DNA of 64,000 nucleotides from Pedobacter punctiformis (lineage in GTDB: Bacteria; Bacteroidota; Bacteroidia; Sphingobacteriales; Sphingobacteriaceae). How positions within the stretch are numbered: position 1 is the stretch's first letter; every line of letters starts with the position of its first letter. A program made the translations under genes and the position numbers. Location of the stretch: the NCBI RefSeq assembly GCF_027213715.1, contig NZ_JAPWGM010000004.1:310001-374000 (forward strand), written 5' to 3'. The notes beneath the pieces were generated by a model. That model was given only the letters and a program-made list of their open reading frames with translations. It made no database searches and was not told the DNA's origin. Below are positions 26,686 to 35,435 of the stretch, piece after piece.

Positions 26686-27288
26686 ATGAGTAAACAAATC
26701 CCAACGTTTTTTCTAAGTGACGAATATTTTATTGATGAAAAGGTAAATTTCTTAAAATTTGCAAACGAATATAAAGTTTACAACGATCAGGGTGCCCAAA
26801 TTGGCATTATTAAACAAAGAATAAGTGGTTGGCATAAGGCTTTAACTTTATTGATTAACAAGGCGATGATGCCCTTTAAACTGGAAATTACTGATGCTAA
26901 CAATCAGTTGCAGGCAACAATAAGCAGAGGCTGGACTTTCTGGATGTCTAAAATTACAGTTACCGATCCGATGGGTGTGGAGGTAGGCATCATTAAACAA
27001 AAATTTAAATTCTTTAAACCAACATTTACAATCAGTGATCCGGCTACAGGTGCTAATATTGCGCAAATTTCTGGCGACTGGAAAGCCTGGAATTTTACCA
27101 TTACCAATAACACAGGTGCAGAAATGGGTAAAATCAGTAAAAAATGGGGAGGTGCATTAAAAGAGGTTTTTACTACTGCTGATAAATATAATGTATCTAT
27201 TGATCCTAATTATGCAGAAAATAATCAAAAAGTAGCCATAGTAGCCACGGCAATTACCATTGATATGGTACTTAAAGAAGGTAAATAG
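26686..27288 (+). CDS. LURP-one/scramblase-related beta-barrel protein
   Basis: The 200-residue protein shows the repeated beta-strand pattern of the Tubby-like LURP-one/scramblase superfamily: FFLSDEYFIDEKVNFLKFANEYKVYNDQGAQIGIIKQRISGWHKALTLL, then MPFKLEITDANNQLQATISRGWTFW, then TDPMGVEVGIIKQKFKFFKPTFTISDP. There is no signal peptide and only a weak C-terminal hydrophobic stretch. The biochemical role in bacteria is not established; lipid binding is possible by analogy only. Confidence 0.75.
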   Translation: MSKQIPTFFLSDEYFIDEKVNFLKFANEYKVYNDQGAQIGIIKQRISGWHKALTLLINKAMMPFKLEITDANNQLQATISRGWTFWMSKITVTDPMGVEVGIIKQKFKFFKPTFTISDPATGANIAQISGDWKAWNFTITNNTGAEMGKISKKWGGALKEVFTTADKYNVSIDPNYAENNQKVAIVATAITIDMVLKEGK

Positions 27289-27306
27289 GTTTATTTTTAA
27301 AAGATT

Positions 27307-27337
27307 AATGGCCGGCGGTATAACTCCCGGTCATTTT
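27307..27337 (+). terminator. Intrinsic terminator after the LURP-one-like gene
   Basis: AATGGCCGG (27307-27315) pairs with CCGGTCATT (27327-27335) with one G-T wobble, and TTTTATTT follows. Confidence 0.55.
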
Positions 27338-27424
27338 ATTTACCAATTGTAATACTTGCCCGGTTTTTCTGTAGTGTTTCAAATAAATCAGCTAAATTTG
27401 AAGGATACAAAGTATCTTCAATAA

Positions 27425-29161
27425 ATGGACAAAACAAAAGAAGCCAAAAAAAGCAGTATTTTTAGCTTATTAGGCTCTTACCGAGGACTAATTTCCTTAC
27501 TCATCTTGTTTGCACTTTTAAGTAATGGTATAAACCTGTTGCTACCTAAAATTATCTCTCATGGAATTGATGCTTATACCAACAAAACTTTTAAGGCAGA
27601 ACCTATTCTCATTCAGTTTGCAGGCGCCATACTATTGGTTTTTATTTTCACTTACCTGCAAAGTATCGTTCAAACTTATGCTTCAGAACGGGTTGCAAGA
27701 GATTTAAGAACAAAACTTTCTGATCAGATTTCCCGTCAAAGCCATGCTTTTGTTATTCAGGCCAATCCGTCAAAATTATTAACAAACTTAACTTCAGATG
27801 CAGACGCTATTAAGATGTTTGTTTCTCAGGCTATTGTTTCTATTGCTTCCTCTATCTTTTTAATTGTTGGTGCCAGTATTTTATTGTTAATGATTAACTG
27901 GAAACTGGCGCTTTGTGTAATTGCTATTGTACCCATTATTGGTGGTGCTTTTTTCTTTGTATTAAGCAAAGTAAAAGTATTATTTAAAAAGAGTCGCGAA
28001 GTAATAGACTGGTTAAATAAAGTAATCAATGAAAGTATTTTAGGTGCCGCATTAATACGGGTAATCAACTCACAACAGCTTGAATACAATAAATTTATAG
28101 ATGCCAACTCTAAGGCCAGAGACCTGGGTTTGTCCATTTTAAGACTTTTTGCAGGTTTAATTCCAATTATTGTATTTGTGTCTAACCTGGCCGGACTAAC
28201 AATTTTAGTGCTGGGTGGTCATTATGTAATTACCAACAGCATGAGTCTGGGCGAGTTTACAGCCTTTTGCAGTTACCTTTCCATTTTGATTTTCCCTATT
28301 CTGGTAATTGGCTTTATGAGCAATGTGATTGCGCAGGCCTCCGCATCTTATCAAAGGATAGAAAATATTTTAAATGCTGCTGAAGTTAAACACGATGGCA
28401 CCATTATGGAAGCGCTTAATGGTGATATAGAAATGAAAAATATTTCTTTGTTATTCGGACAAAAGCCAGTTTTAAAAGATGTTTCCTTTAAAGTTAAAGC
28501 CGGATCAAAAACAGCGGTAATCGGACCAACTGCGGCGGGGAAAACGCAATTGCTTTACATTTTAACGGGATTAATTGAACCCAATGAAGGAGAAGTACTT
28601 TTTGATAACCAGCCGATTAAAAATTATAATCAGGAAAATTTCCATAAACAGGTTGGTTTCGTATTTCAGGATAGTATTATTTTTAATATGAGCATTCGTG
28701 AAAATATTGCATTTAGCGATACCGTAACAGATGAATCTTTAGAAAAAGCAATTGAAACTGCCGAACTTAAAGATTTTGTGGAGGCTTTGCCTGAAAAATT
28801 AAATACCATTGTTTCTGAACGGGGCAGCAGCCTTTCTGGCGGACAAAAACAACGCATTATGCTGGCAAGAGCCCTTGCTGTAAATCCAAAAGTTTTATTA
28901 CTTGACGATTTTACCGCTCGGGTAGATAACAACACCGAGAAAAGGATTTTAGAAAATATTCAACGCAATTATCCCGGTTTAACTTTACTTTCAGTAACCC
29001 AGAAAATAGCCTCTGTTGAGCATTATGAACAGGTTGTTTTATTAATGCAAGGCGAAGTTCTTGCAAAAGGAACCCATCAGGAACTTTTAAAAACCAGTCC
29101 GGAGTACGTTCAGATTTATACTTCACAACAGAGTACCAGCAATTATGAATTACAATCTTAA
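27425..29161 (+). CDS. ABC exporter half-transporter 1 (degenerate ATPase residues)
   Basis: The 578-residue protein has an N-terminal six-helix exporter domain and a C-terminal ATPase domain. Walker A (GPTAAGKTQLL) and the signature LSGGQKQR are intact, but the Walker B catalytic Glu is Asp (LLLDDFTA) and the switch His is Gln (LLSVTQKIAS). These are the changes seen in the inactive half of heterodimeric exporters. The partner is encoded next with a 17-base overlap, giving translational coupling. Together they form a drug- or lipid-type exporter in the inner membrane; the substrate is unknown. Confidence 0.92.
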   Translation: MDKTKEAKKSSIFSLLGSYRGLISLLILFALLSNGINLLLPKIISHGIDAYTNKTFKAEPILIQFAGAILLVFIFTYLQSIVQTYASERVARDLRTKLSDQISRQSHAFVIQANPSKLLTNLTSDADAIKMFVSQAIVSIASSIFLIVGASILLLMINWKLALCVIAIVPIIGGAFFFVLSKVKVLFKKSREVIDWLNKVINESILGAALIRVINSQQLEYNKFIDANSKARDLGLSILRLFAGLIPIIVFVSNLAGLTILVLGGHYVITNSMSLGEFTAFCSYLSILIFPILVIGFMSNVIAQASASYQRIENILNAAEVKHDGTIMEALNGDIEMKNISLLFGQKPVLKDVSFKVKAGSKTAVIGPTAAGKTQLLYILTGLIEPNEGEVLFDNQPIKNYNQENFHKQVGFVFQDSIIFNMSIRENIAFSDTVTDESLEKAIETAELKDFVEALPEKLNTIVSERGSSLSGGQKQRIMLARALAVNPKVLLLDDFTARVDNNTEKRILENIQRNYPGLTLLSVTQKIASVEHYEQVVLLMQGEVLAKGTHQELLKTSPEYVQIYTSQQSTSNYELQS

Positions 29162-30905
29162 CGAGCTTAGCCCACAGCAGGAAAAGCAATCAACATATAA
29201 GGCGCTTAAAAGATTACTTAAATTAATTTCGGCAGAGCGGAAAAACCTTTGGCTGGCTTTAATTGCCATTTTAGTTAACTCAGGTTTACTGCTTTTAGGC
29301 CCCTTGCTTTTTGGCCACACCATTGATGCTTATATTCGTACCAAACAATACCAGGGGGTATTGATGTCTGGGGGCATTCTTTTATGTATGTATTTGGTGG
29401 CCATGGTTACCGGTTATACGCAAACCAAATTAATGGGCGGGGTAGGTCAACGCATGTTGTACACACTGCGTAATGCCATTTTTAATAAATTACAGGAGTT
29501 ACCTGTTTCTTTTTTTAGCCAGAATAAAGCCGGAGATTTAATTTCAAGGGTAAATAACGATACCGATAAACTCAATCAATTTTTCTCGCAATCGCTGATG
29601 CAGTTTATTGGAAGTATTGTAACCATGATTGGTGCAGGCATCTTTCTGCTGTCTATTCACATCGATTTGGGTGCTGCTACACTTGCCCCGGCCGTTTTAA
29701 TTGTATTATTTACGACGGTTTTATCTCCCTGGGTTAAAAGAAAAAATGCAAAAAACCTTAAAAGTGTCGGCGGAATGAGTGCCGAAATTCAGGAAAGTCT
29801 GAATAATTTTAAAGTTATTATTGCTTTTAACCGTCGTGATTATTTTAGAAAACGTTTTGATGAAGCCAACAAAGAAAACTATAAAACAGCTATTGGTGCA
29901 GGCTTGGCAAACAACATTTTTGTACCTGTTTATGGGCTATTTTCAAGTGTAGCACAATTAATTGTATTGTTGTATGGCATTCATTTAATTTCTATTGGTC
30001 ATTTTTCAATAGGTTTATTAGTGAGTTATATTGCCTATAGTACCAACTTTTATAATCCGTTAAGACAGTTAGCAGCGTTATGGACAAGTTTTCAGGTGGC
30101 TATGGCAAGTTGGGACAGGATTTCTCAAATTTTATTGTTAGAAACAGATTTAAAGCAAATAGAAAGCAAAGAAGTGCCTTCTTCTGATGCGTTGCTTGAG
30201 TTTAAAAATGTGCATTTTTCTTATGATGCGGGTAAAGAGATTTTGCATAACATCAATTTAAAGTTTGAAAAAGGTAAAACCTATGCTTTAATCGGTCCAA
30301 CCGGAGGAGGTAAAACGACTACAGCTTCATTAATTGCCCGTTTATATGATGCAACCAGCGGAACGGTTTTACTGAATGGCAAAGATATCAGGACTTTTAG
30401 CGCTGAAGAACGCACAAGAAAGATAGGGTTTATTCTGCAGGAACCTTTCTTATTTACCGGAACCGTTAAAGATAATATTTTGTACGGCAATAGCCAGTAT
30501 AAAGAAGTAAGTGATGAAGAACTGGAAAAAATTATTGAAGATGCGAATCTCAATGCACTTTTAGCCATTTTTGATGAAGGCTTAAATACGCAGGTTACTT
30601 CCGGCTCGGATAGCATTAGTTTAGGCCAGAAACAGCTTATTGCTTTTATGCGTGCGGTTTTACGTAATCCTGATCTTTTGATCCTGGACGAAGCAACCGC
30701 CAACATTGACACGATTACAGAGCAATTGCTCAGCACTATTTTAAATAAACTTTCAAAAGAAACAACATTGGTTATTATTGCACACCGCTTAAATACCATT
30801 GAAAACGCAGACGAAATTTATTTTGTAAATGAAGGAGAGGTGCAACAAGCCGGAACGCTTCAACACGCCCTGGATATGCTTTTAAAAGGAAAACGGGTAA
30901 GCTAG
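29145..30905 (+). CDS. ABC exporter half-transporter 2 (catalytic ATPase residues intact)
   Basis: The 586-residue partner has six membrane helices and an ATPase domain with Walker A GPTGGGKTTTA, Walker B with catalytic Glu (LLILDEATANID) and switch His (VIIAHRLN) intact, but its signature is SISLGQKQ instead of LSGGQ. Combined with its neighbour, one composite site has every catalytic residue (Walker motifs from this protein, LSGGQ from the other) and the second site has none. This is exactly the asymmetric heterodimer plan known from TM287/288-type exporters. Confidence 0.93.
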   Translation: MNYNLNELSPQQEKQSTYKALKRLLKLISAERKNLWLALIAILVNSGLLLLGPLLFGHTIDAYIRTKQYQGVLMSGGILLCMYLVAMVTGYTQTKLMGGVGQRMLYTLRNAIFNKLQELPVSFFSQNKAGDLISRVNNDTDKLNQFFSQSLMQFIGSIVTMIGAGIFLLSIHIDLGAATLAPAVLIVLFTTVLSPWVKRKNAKNLKSVGGMSAEIQESLNNFKVIIAFNRRDYFRKRFDEANKENYKTAIGAGLANNIFVPVYGLFSSVAQLIVLLYGIHLISIGHFSIGLLVSYIAYSTNFYNPLRQLAALWTSFQVAMASWDRISQILLLETDLKQIESKEVPSSDALLEFKNVHFSYDAGKEILHNINLKFEKGKTYALIGPTGGGKTTTASLIARLYDATSGTVLLNGKDIRTFSAEERTRKIGFILQEPFLFTGTVKDNILYGNSQYKEVSDEELEKIIEDANLNALLAIFDEGLNTQVTSGSDSISLGQKQLIAFMRAVLRNPDLLILDEATANIDTITEQLLSTILNKLSKETTLVIIAHRLNTIENADEIYFVNEGEVQQAGTLQHALDMLLKGKRVS

Positions 30906-30992
30906 TTCGTGTAATCTAATTAATTCAAACAAGATTATTACTTGCTTACTGTTTTATAAATAGGCACATTGCAAGCCGCTTAATTTTAGTTT

Positions 30993-31892
30993 ATGAAGAT
31001 TCGTTTTAGCCTGTTGGTTTTATTTTTTACATCAACTTTTTCTGTCGTTTTTGCTCAAAGCAACCAAAATCCATTATTTATTCAGGATAGTTTAAAATTG
31101 ATTTCGTCCCAATTTAAATTTACCGAAGGTGCTTCAGTTGATCGGAAAGGCAATGTTTTCTTTACAGATCAGCCCAATGATAAAATCTGGAAATATGATA
31201 TCAAAGGGAAATTAAGTCTGTATATGGATAAAACCGGAAGAGCAAATGGAACCTATTTTGATAAAAAGGGCAATCTCATTGTTTGCGCTGATGAAAATAA
31301 TGAAATATGGTCTGTTAATAAAAATAAACAGATAAAGGTTTTATTCAGTGATTACGAAGGGAAAAAAATAAACGGACCCAATGACATCTGGCTGGATGCC
31401 AAAGGCGGCATTTATTTTACCGATCCTTATTATCAACGCGATTATTGGAAGCGTAAATCACCAGAATTAACAGGGGAGAAGGTTTATTATTTACCAAAAG
31501 GGAAAAAAACAGCCATAATTGTTGCCGATGATGTACTAAAACCAAATGGTATTGTTGGTACGCCTGACGGCAAATTTTTATATGTAGCAGATGCAAAAGC
31601 AGGTAAAACATATAGGTATAAAATAAATGCAGACGCTTCATTAAGCGATCAGCAGCTGATTTTAAATCAGGGATCAGATGGCATGACACTCGATAACCAG
31701 GGAAATATTTATGTAACCGGCAAAGGCGTAAATGTTTATAAACCAAATGGAGAGAAAATTGCACATGTAAATATTCCCGATAACTGGACTGGTAATATCT
31801 GTTTTGGAGGTAAGAACCGCAATTTTTTATTTATTACAGCCTCAACATCTGTATATGTTTTGCCCATGTACGGAGTTAAAGGCATTGAATAG
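30993..31892 (+). CDS. Secreted SMP-30/gluconolactonase family protein
   Basis: The 299-residue protein has a signal peptide (to FAQS, residue 22) and a six-bladed propeller. Metal-site residues of the SMP-30 family are recognisable: Glu in FTEGASVDRKGNVFFTDQP, Asn in NGPNDIWLDAKGGIYFTDP, Asn in KPNGIVGTPDGKFLYVADA and Asp in SDGMTLDNQGNIYV. It should hydrolyse a sugar lactone or related ester in the periplasm with a divalent metal. It is preceded by an 87-base gap and is probably monocistronic. Confidence 0.88.
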   Translation: MKIRFSLLVLFFTSTFSVVFAQSNQNPLFIQDSLKLISSQFKFTEGASVDRKGNVFFTDQPNDKIWKYDIKGKLSLYMDKTGRANGTYFDKKGNLIVCADENNEIWSVNKNKQIKVLFSDYEGKKINGPNDIWLDAKGGIYFTDPYYQRDYWKRKSPELTGEKVYYLPKGKKTAIIVADDVLKPNGIVGTPDGKFLYVADAKAGKTYRYKINADASLSDQQLILNQGSDGMTLDNQGNIYVTGKGVNVYKPNGEKIAHVNIPDNWTGNICFGGKNRNFLFITASTSVYVLPMYGVKGIE

Positions 31893-31974
31893 GGTAATTT
31901 TATTTTCAATAATTTTTGAAAGTTCAGTAATATAGCTTATGTTTGATTGTAGATAATAAATTAACGATAAGCTC

Positions 31975-32880
31975 ATGAAAAAAATGATTAATCCAAAAGC
32001 GTTAGGTTTCATCGTACCGAATGTTGTTGCAATTTTTATAATCTGGCTAAATAAATATTTAGATGTACAATCAGAAGGGAGTCTGATTTTTTCCGAATTT
32101 GTTATTATTCCATTGTTTATGGGGATAATCAGTATTTGGTTCTGGAGAAAACTCAATTTAAAGAGTAGTGCACTCGTTGGGTATTCTATTGTTAATGGAG
32201 GTATAGCATTATTTCTTAGCTATATTTTTTTGGGAGAAGGTGTATTATGTTTAATTATTGTATCGCCCCTGATATTCGCATTCATTGTTACCGGAGCTTT
32301 TATTGGTAAGATGATGTTTAGAAAGAAGAATCAAACTTTAAATGTTAGCGTACTTTCCTTGTTATTTATTGTCTTCGTAGCAGATTCTGTGTCAGAACAT
32401 CATTATGATAACATGGTGTCGGATAAAATTACAATTAATGCCACGCCTGAGGAAATCTGGAAAAATGTAGTTGCCTTTGAAAAAATAAAGCAACCAGATA
32501 ACTATTGGCTGTTCAAAATTGGAATGCCATCTCCTATGCAAACTACTGTTACCGCTTACAAGAATGGGGCAGGGCGCAAATGTATTTTCAGTAACGGTTA
32601 TATATTTGATGAAAAAATTGTAGCCTTCGATATTAATAAGAACCTGACTTTTGATATTGTAAATCAGCCATTGGATCCTGAAATTATGGGACACATCGAC
32701 ATTACCAGAGGTCAGTTCCTTTTAAAAGATAATGGAAACGGTACCACTACGCTGATTGGAAACAGTTGGTATAAGTTACACGTTTTTCCGGTTTGGTATT
32801 ATGATTTGTGGGCAGAAAGTATTACCAGAAATGTTCATTTAAGGGTAATGGACCATATTAAAGTCTTGAGCGAGAAATAA
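31975..32880 (+). CDS. Membrane-anchored SRPBCC-domain protein
   Basis: The 301-residue protein has four to five membrane helices in residues 8-135, then a C-terminal SRPBCC (START-like) domain starting VSDKITINATPEEIWKNVVAFEKIKQPDNYW and ending in a long helix. A second in-frame ATG (31984) is an alternative start. Its stop codon overlaps the start of the next gene by one base, so the pair is co-translated. Function unknown; the membrane fusion suggests lipid or hydrophobic-ligand handling at the inner membrane. Confidence 0.7.
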   Translation: MKKMINPKALGFIVPNVVAIFIIWLNKYLDVQSEGSLIFSEFVIIPLFMGIISIWFWRKLNLKSSALVGYSIVNGGIALFLSYIFLGEGVLCLIIVSPLIFAFIVTGAFIGKMMFRKKNQTLNVSVLSLLFIVFVADSVSEHHYDNMVSDKITINATPEEIWKNVVAFEKIKQPDNYWLFKIGMPSPMQTTVTAYKNGAGRKCIFSNGYIFDEKIVAFDINKNLTFDIVNQPLDPEIMGHIDITRGQFLLKDNGNGTTTLIGNSWYKLHVFPVWYYDLWAESITRNVHLRVMDHIKVLSEK

Positions 32881-33302
32881 TGTTTGCCTTTGTAGTAAAA
32901 CGGTTGAGTTTTTTAAAATCGATACCATTAGCTGCTCTGGCTTTTGATAGTGGAATTAAAATATGGACATTATTAACTAAATCGGAAAGATTAGATTGGA
33001 TTGATGAAATTGAAGAAGAAGTTTTAACCTGGGAACATGTAAATATTCAGCTTCATAAATTTGGAGGTACCCAGTTTAATTTTGGTGAAAAGGAAATAGG
33101 GCACATTCATAGCAACGGAATTCTGGATATCCTGTTTAATAAAGAGGTAAAGAAACGCTTACTTAATGAAGGAAAAGTTAAGGACCATCATGTTTTTAAA
33201 AAATCAGGATGGATAAGTTTTTATTTACAAAGTAAAGATGATATAACTTATGCAAATTACCTGTTGAAGGAGGCATATTTAAATTTGAAAAACAATGCTT
33301 AA
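32880..33302 (+). CDS. DUF5519/luciferase-fold family protein
   Basis: The 140-residue protein matches the small family annotated as DUF5519 (Pfam 'luciferase' fold): a central EVLTWEHVNIQLHKFGGTQFNFGEKEIGHIHSNGILDILFNKEVKKRLL and HHVFKKSGWISFYLQSKDD. Despite the name there is no evidence of luciferase activity. It starts on the last base of the upstream SRPBCC gene (TAATG), and the two are probably functionally linked. A bidirectional terminator lies downstream. Confidence 0.7.
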   Translation: MFAFVVKRLSFLKSIPLAALAFDSGIKIWTLLTKSERLDWIDEIEEEVLTWEHVNIQLHKFGGTQFNFGEKEIGHIHSNGILDILFNKEVKKRLLNEGKVKDHHVFKKSGWISFYLQSKDDITYANYLLKEAYLNLKNNA

Positions 33303-33426
33303 TGCTTTTATAGCCATTAGGAATGAATAAGTACTTTTAATTTTATTTGTTCAGTTTATTCAAAGCCTGAAAATGTGTAAGGCAATAATTAAATTTACTT
33401 TCCTATTTATATAGGGATAGACAACT

Positions 33427-33457
33427 AAAAAGCCCTGTCAGGATTGAAGGGCTTTTT
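33427..33457. terminator. Bidirectional intrinsic terminator
   Basis: AAAAAGCCCT (33427-33436) pairs perfectly with AGGGCTTTTT (33448-33457) around an 11-base loop, between the convergent DUF5519 and Crp/Fnr genes. Confidence 0.88.
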
Positions 33458-33488
33458 ATTTTAACCGGATTTTTTCTTTATAGCAATC

Positions 33489-34052
33489 TTATAAAAGTTT
33501 AAGCCTGCTGAGTGTTTCTCTCGAAACGCCTAAATACGCCGCAATCATGGATTTAGGAATCCTTTGGAAAAGAGAAGGATAGAGATCAAATAATTGCTGA
33601 TACCTGGATTGAGCATCATTACTCATAAAGGATAATACACGTTTTTGCATGGCCACATAACCCGAAACTGCTTTTTGCCTGAAGAAATGCTCCATTTTAT
33701 GAGAAGCTGCACAAAGTTTGGCTTTATTTTCAGCAGTCAGAATCAATACAGTTGTATCTTCAATACAATCAATATCATAGCTTGCCCTGGTTTGATAAAG
33801 GAGCGCCTGATAGTCTGAAATCCACCAGTTTTCCATTGCAAATTGTATAATATGGAGCTTTCCATCCCGGTTTACATAAGCTTTTAATAAGCCGTCAAGC
33901 ACAAAATATTCCTGGTTAACATAATCACCTTCCTGAGTCAGAAACTGATGTTTTTTATATTTCTTTTGTTGAAAGTGACTGAATACAAAATCAAATTCAG
34001 CATCTGAAAAGGAAATAATTTGTTCTATATGTTGCCTGAAGGCTGTAACCAT
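33489..34052 (-). CDS. Crp/Fnr family transcriptional regulator
   Basis: The start is placed at the ATG ending at 34052 (MVTAFRQHIEQI), giving 187 residues, since the longer frame from 34097 begins inside a perfect palindrome that looks like an operator. The N-terminal cyclic-nucleotide-binding-type beta barrel is visible (KYKKHQFLTQEGDYVNQEYFVLDGLLKAYVNRDGKLH) and the C-terminus is a helix-turn-helix (IPKSMIAAYLGVSRETLSRLKLL). No Cys cluster for an Fe-S centre is present. It is divergent from the DJ-1/PfpI gene, its likely target. Confidence 0.88.
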   Translation of the reverse strand: MVTAFRQHIEQIISFSDAEFDFVFSHFQQKKYKKHQFLTQEGDYVNQEYFVLDGLLKAYVNRDGKLHIIQFAMENWWISDYQALLYQTRASYDIDCIEDTTVLILTAENKAKLCAASHKMEHFFRQKAVSGYVAMQKRVLSFMSNDAQSRYQQLFDLYPSLFQRIPKSMIAAYLGVSRETLSRLKLL

Positions 34053-34088
34053 CTTAAAATTTGTTTTAAAAACATTCACTGTGATCTG

Positions 34089-34109
34089 CATCACCATTAA
34101 ATGGTGATG
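34089..34109. promoter_or_regulatory. Perfect palindrome between the Crp/Fnr and DJ-1/PfpI genes
   Basis: CATCACCATT (34089-34098), one central A, then AATGGTGATG (34100-34109) form a 21-bp perfect inverted repeat. It lies 37 bases upstream of the preferred regulator start and 57 bases upstream of the DJ-1/PfpI start, where a dimeric Crp-type regulator would act on both genes. Binding is inferred. Confidence 0.6.
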
Positions 34110-34165
34110 TACATCCTTGAATCAGATGCTAATTTACAAGCATCTTTGAATAAAAATTACAAAGA

Positions 34166-34954
34166 ATGAAAAACAAATTTAATTTATTATTCACCCTGCT
34201 TTTTAGCGCTATGGCACTTTACAGCTATGGACAAAAAAGTTTAAATAATAACCAGAAAGAAATGAAAACTAAAAGAATTTTATTTGTGCTTACTTCGGTT
34301 GATGAGGTTAAGGCAACAGGACACAAAACAGGTGTTTGGATTGAGGAATTTGCTGCTCCATACTACTTAATGCTTAATCATGGCCTAGAAATTACCCTTG
34401 CAACACCAAAAGGAGGAAAGGCACCCATTGATCCTAAAAGTTTATTACCGGATTTTTCTACTGCTGATGTACAAAAGTTTACTGCTGATAAAGAAGCAAT
34501 TAACAGGTTAAATCATACACTTAAACTTGCAGATCTTAATATCAACGATTATGATGCCGTATACTATCCCGGTGGCCATGGGCCTATGTGGGATTTGCCT
34601 GAGAATAAACTATCAATCAATATTATTGAAACCTTTTATGCCAAAGGCAAACCCGTAGCTTTAGTTTGTCACGCACCCGCAGCTTTACAAAATGTTAAAG
34701 CACCTAATGGCGAACCACTGGTAAAAGGAAAGAAAATATCAGCTTTTACAAACACTGAAGAAGTTGCAGGAAAATCGACCGCGGAAACGCCTTACTCTTT
34801 AGAAGATATGCTTAAAGAGAAAGGAGCGGATTATGTTCGCACAGAAGATTGGAAGCCTTTTGCAATTGCTGATGGTAATTTAATTACCGGACAAAATCCT
34901 GCTTCAGCAGAACTTGTTGGAAAAAAAATTCTGGAAGCTTTAGGTTTTAATTAA
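34166..34954 (+). CDS. Exported DJ-1/PfpI family protein (type 1 glutamine amidotransferase-like)
   Basis: The 262-residue protein has a signal peptide (to SYGQ, residue 23) followed by a DJ-1/PfpI domain of the Hsp31-like subgroup: the acidic segment and YYPGGHGPMWDLPE, and the nucleophile elbow VALVCHAPAAL with the conserved Cys. Family members act as glyoxalases, deglycases or chaperones against reactive carbonyls. A second ATG (MKTKRIL, 34262) would give a cytoplasmic form, but the first is preferred because of the clear signal. Transcribed away from the Crp/Fnr regulator. Confidence 0.85.
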   Translation: MKNKFNLLFTLLFSAMALYSYGQKSLNNNQKEMKTKRILFVLTSVDEVKATGHKTGVWIEEFAAPYYLMLNHGLEITLATPKGGKAPIDPKSLLPDFSTADVQKFTADKEAINRLNHTLKLADLNINDYDAVYYPGGHGPMWDLPENKLSINIIETFYAKGKPVALVCHAPAALQNVKAPNGEPLVKGKKISAFTNTEEVAGKSTAETPYSLEDMLKEKGADYVRTEDWKPFAIADGNLITGQNPASAELVGKKILEALGFN

Positions 34955-35129
34955 CCATAAAAAACTAAATTAATCAGCAGCAGGAAGGTGTTTGGCTGAT
35001 ACTGAAACCGATATATATTTTATAAACAAATACACGCTAATGTTTTTTTAACCTAAAAAAAACTGCATTATAGTAAGTTTAAAGAATAAAGATTTATATT
35101 TAAACTATAAAATCAAAAAAAAGAATAAA

Positions 35130-35321
35130 ATGAAAACAGGTACAGTAAAATTTTTTAATGAAACAAAAGGCTTTGGATTTATTATTGATGACAGCACTAG
35201 CGAGCAAATTTTCGTTCACGTGTCAGGTTTAAAAGACGGAATTAAAGAAGGAGATAAAGTGACTTTTGATACTCAAGACGGTAAAAAAGGTATAAACGCA
35301 GTTAACGTAAAACTTGCATAA
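35130..35321 (+). CDS. Cold-shock domain protein
   Basis: The 63-residue single-domain protein has RNP1 (KGFGFI) and RNP2 (IFVHVSGL), the nucleic-acid-binding faces of the OB fold. It is an RNA chaperone that melts secondary structure. The 176-base upstream region could hold a structured 5' leader, usual for this family; no clear motif was picked out. A strong terminator follows. Confidence 0.95.
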   Translation: MKTGTVKFFNETKGFGFIIDDSTSEQIFVHVSGLKDGIKEGDKVTFDTQDGKKGINAVNVKLA

Positions 35322-35351
35322 TTTTATTAAATCATCCCAATCAACCAACCG

Positions 35352-35388
35352 AAAAATGCAGATAATATAAATTATCTGCATTTTTTTT
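35352..35388 (+). terminator. Intrinsic terminator after the cold-shock gene
   Basis: Perfect 15-bp arms (35352-35366 and 35371-35385) around a 4-base loop, ending in eight T residues. Confidence 0.93.
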
Positions 35389-35435
35389 GCCCTGTTATTT
35401 CACCATAATACCTTTAAAGAATTAGAAGATTTAAT

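Noticed and set aside
34053-34097. N-terminal extension of the Crp/Fnr regulator
   Set aside because: The extension would start inside a perfect palindrome and does not resemble the family N-terminus.
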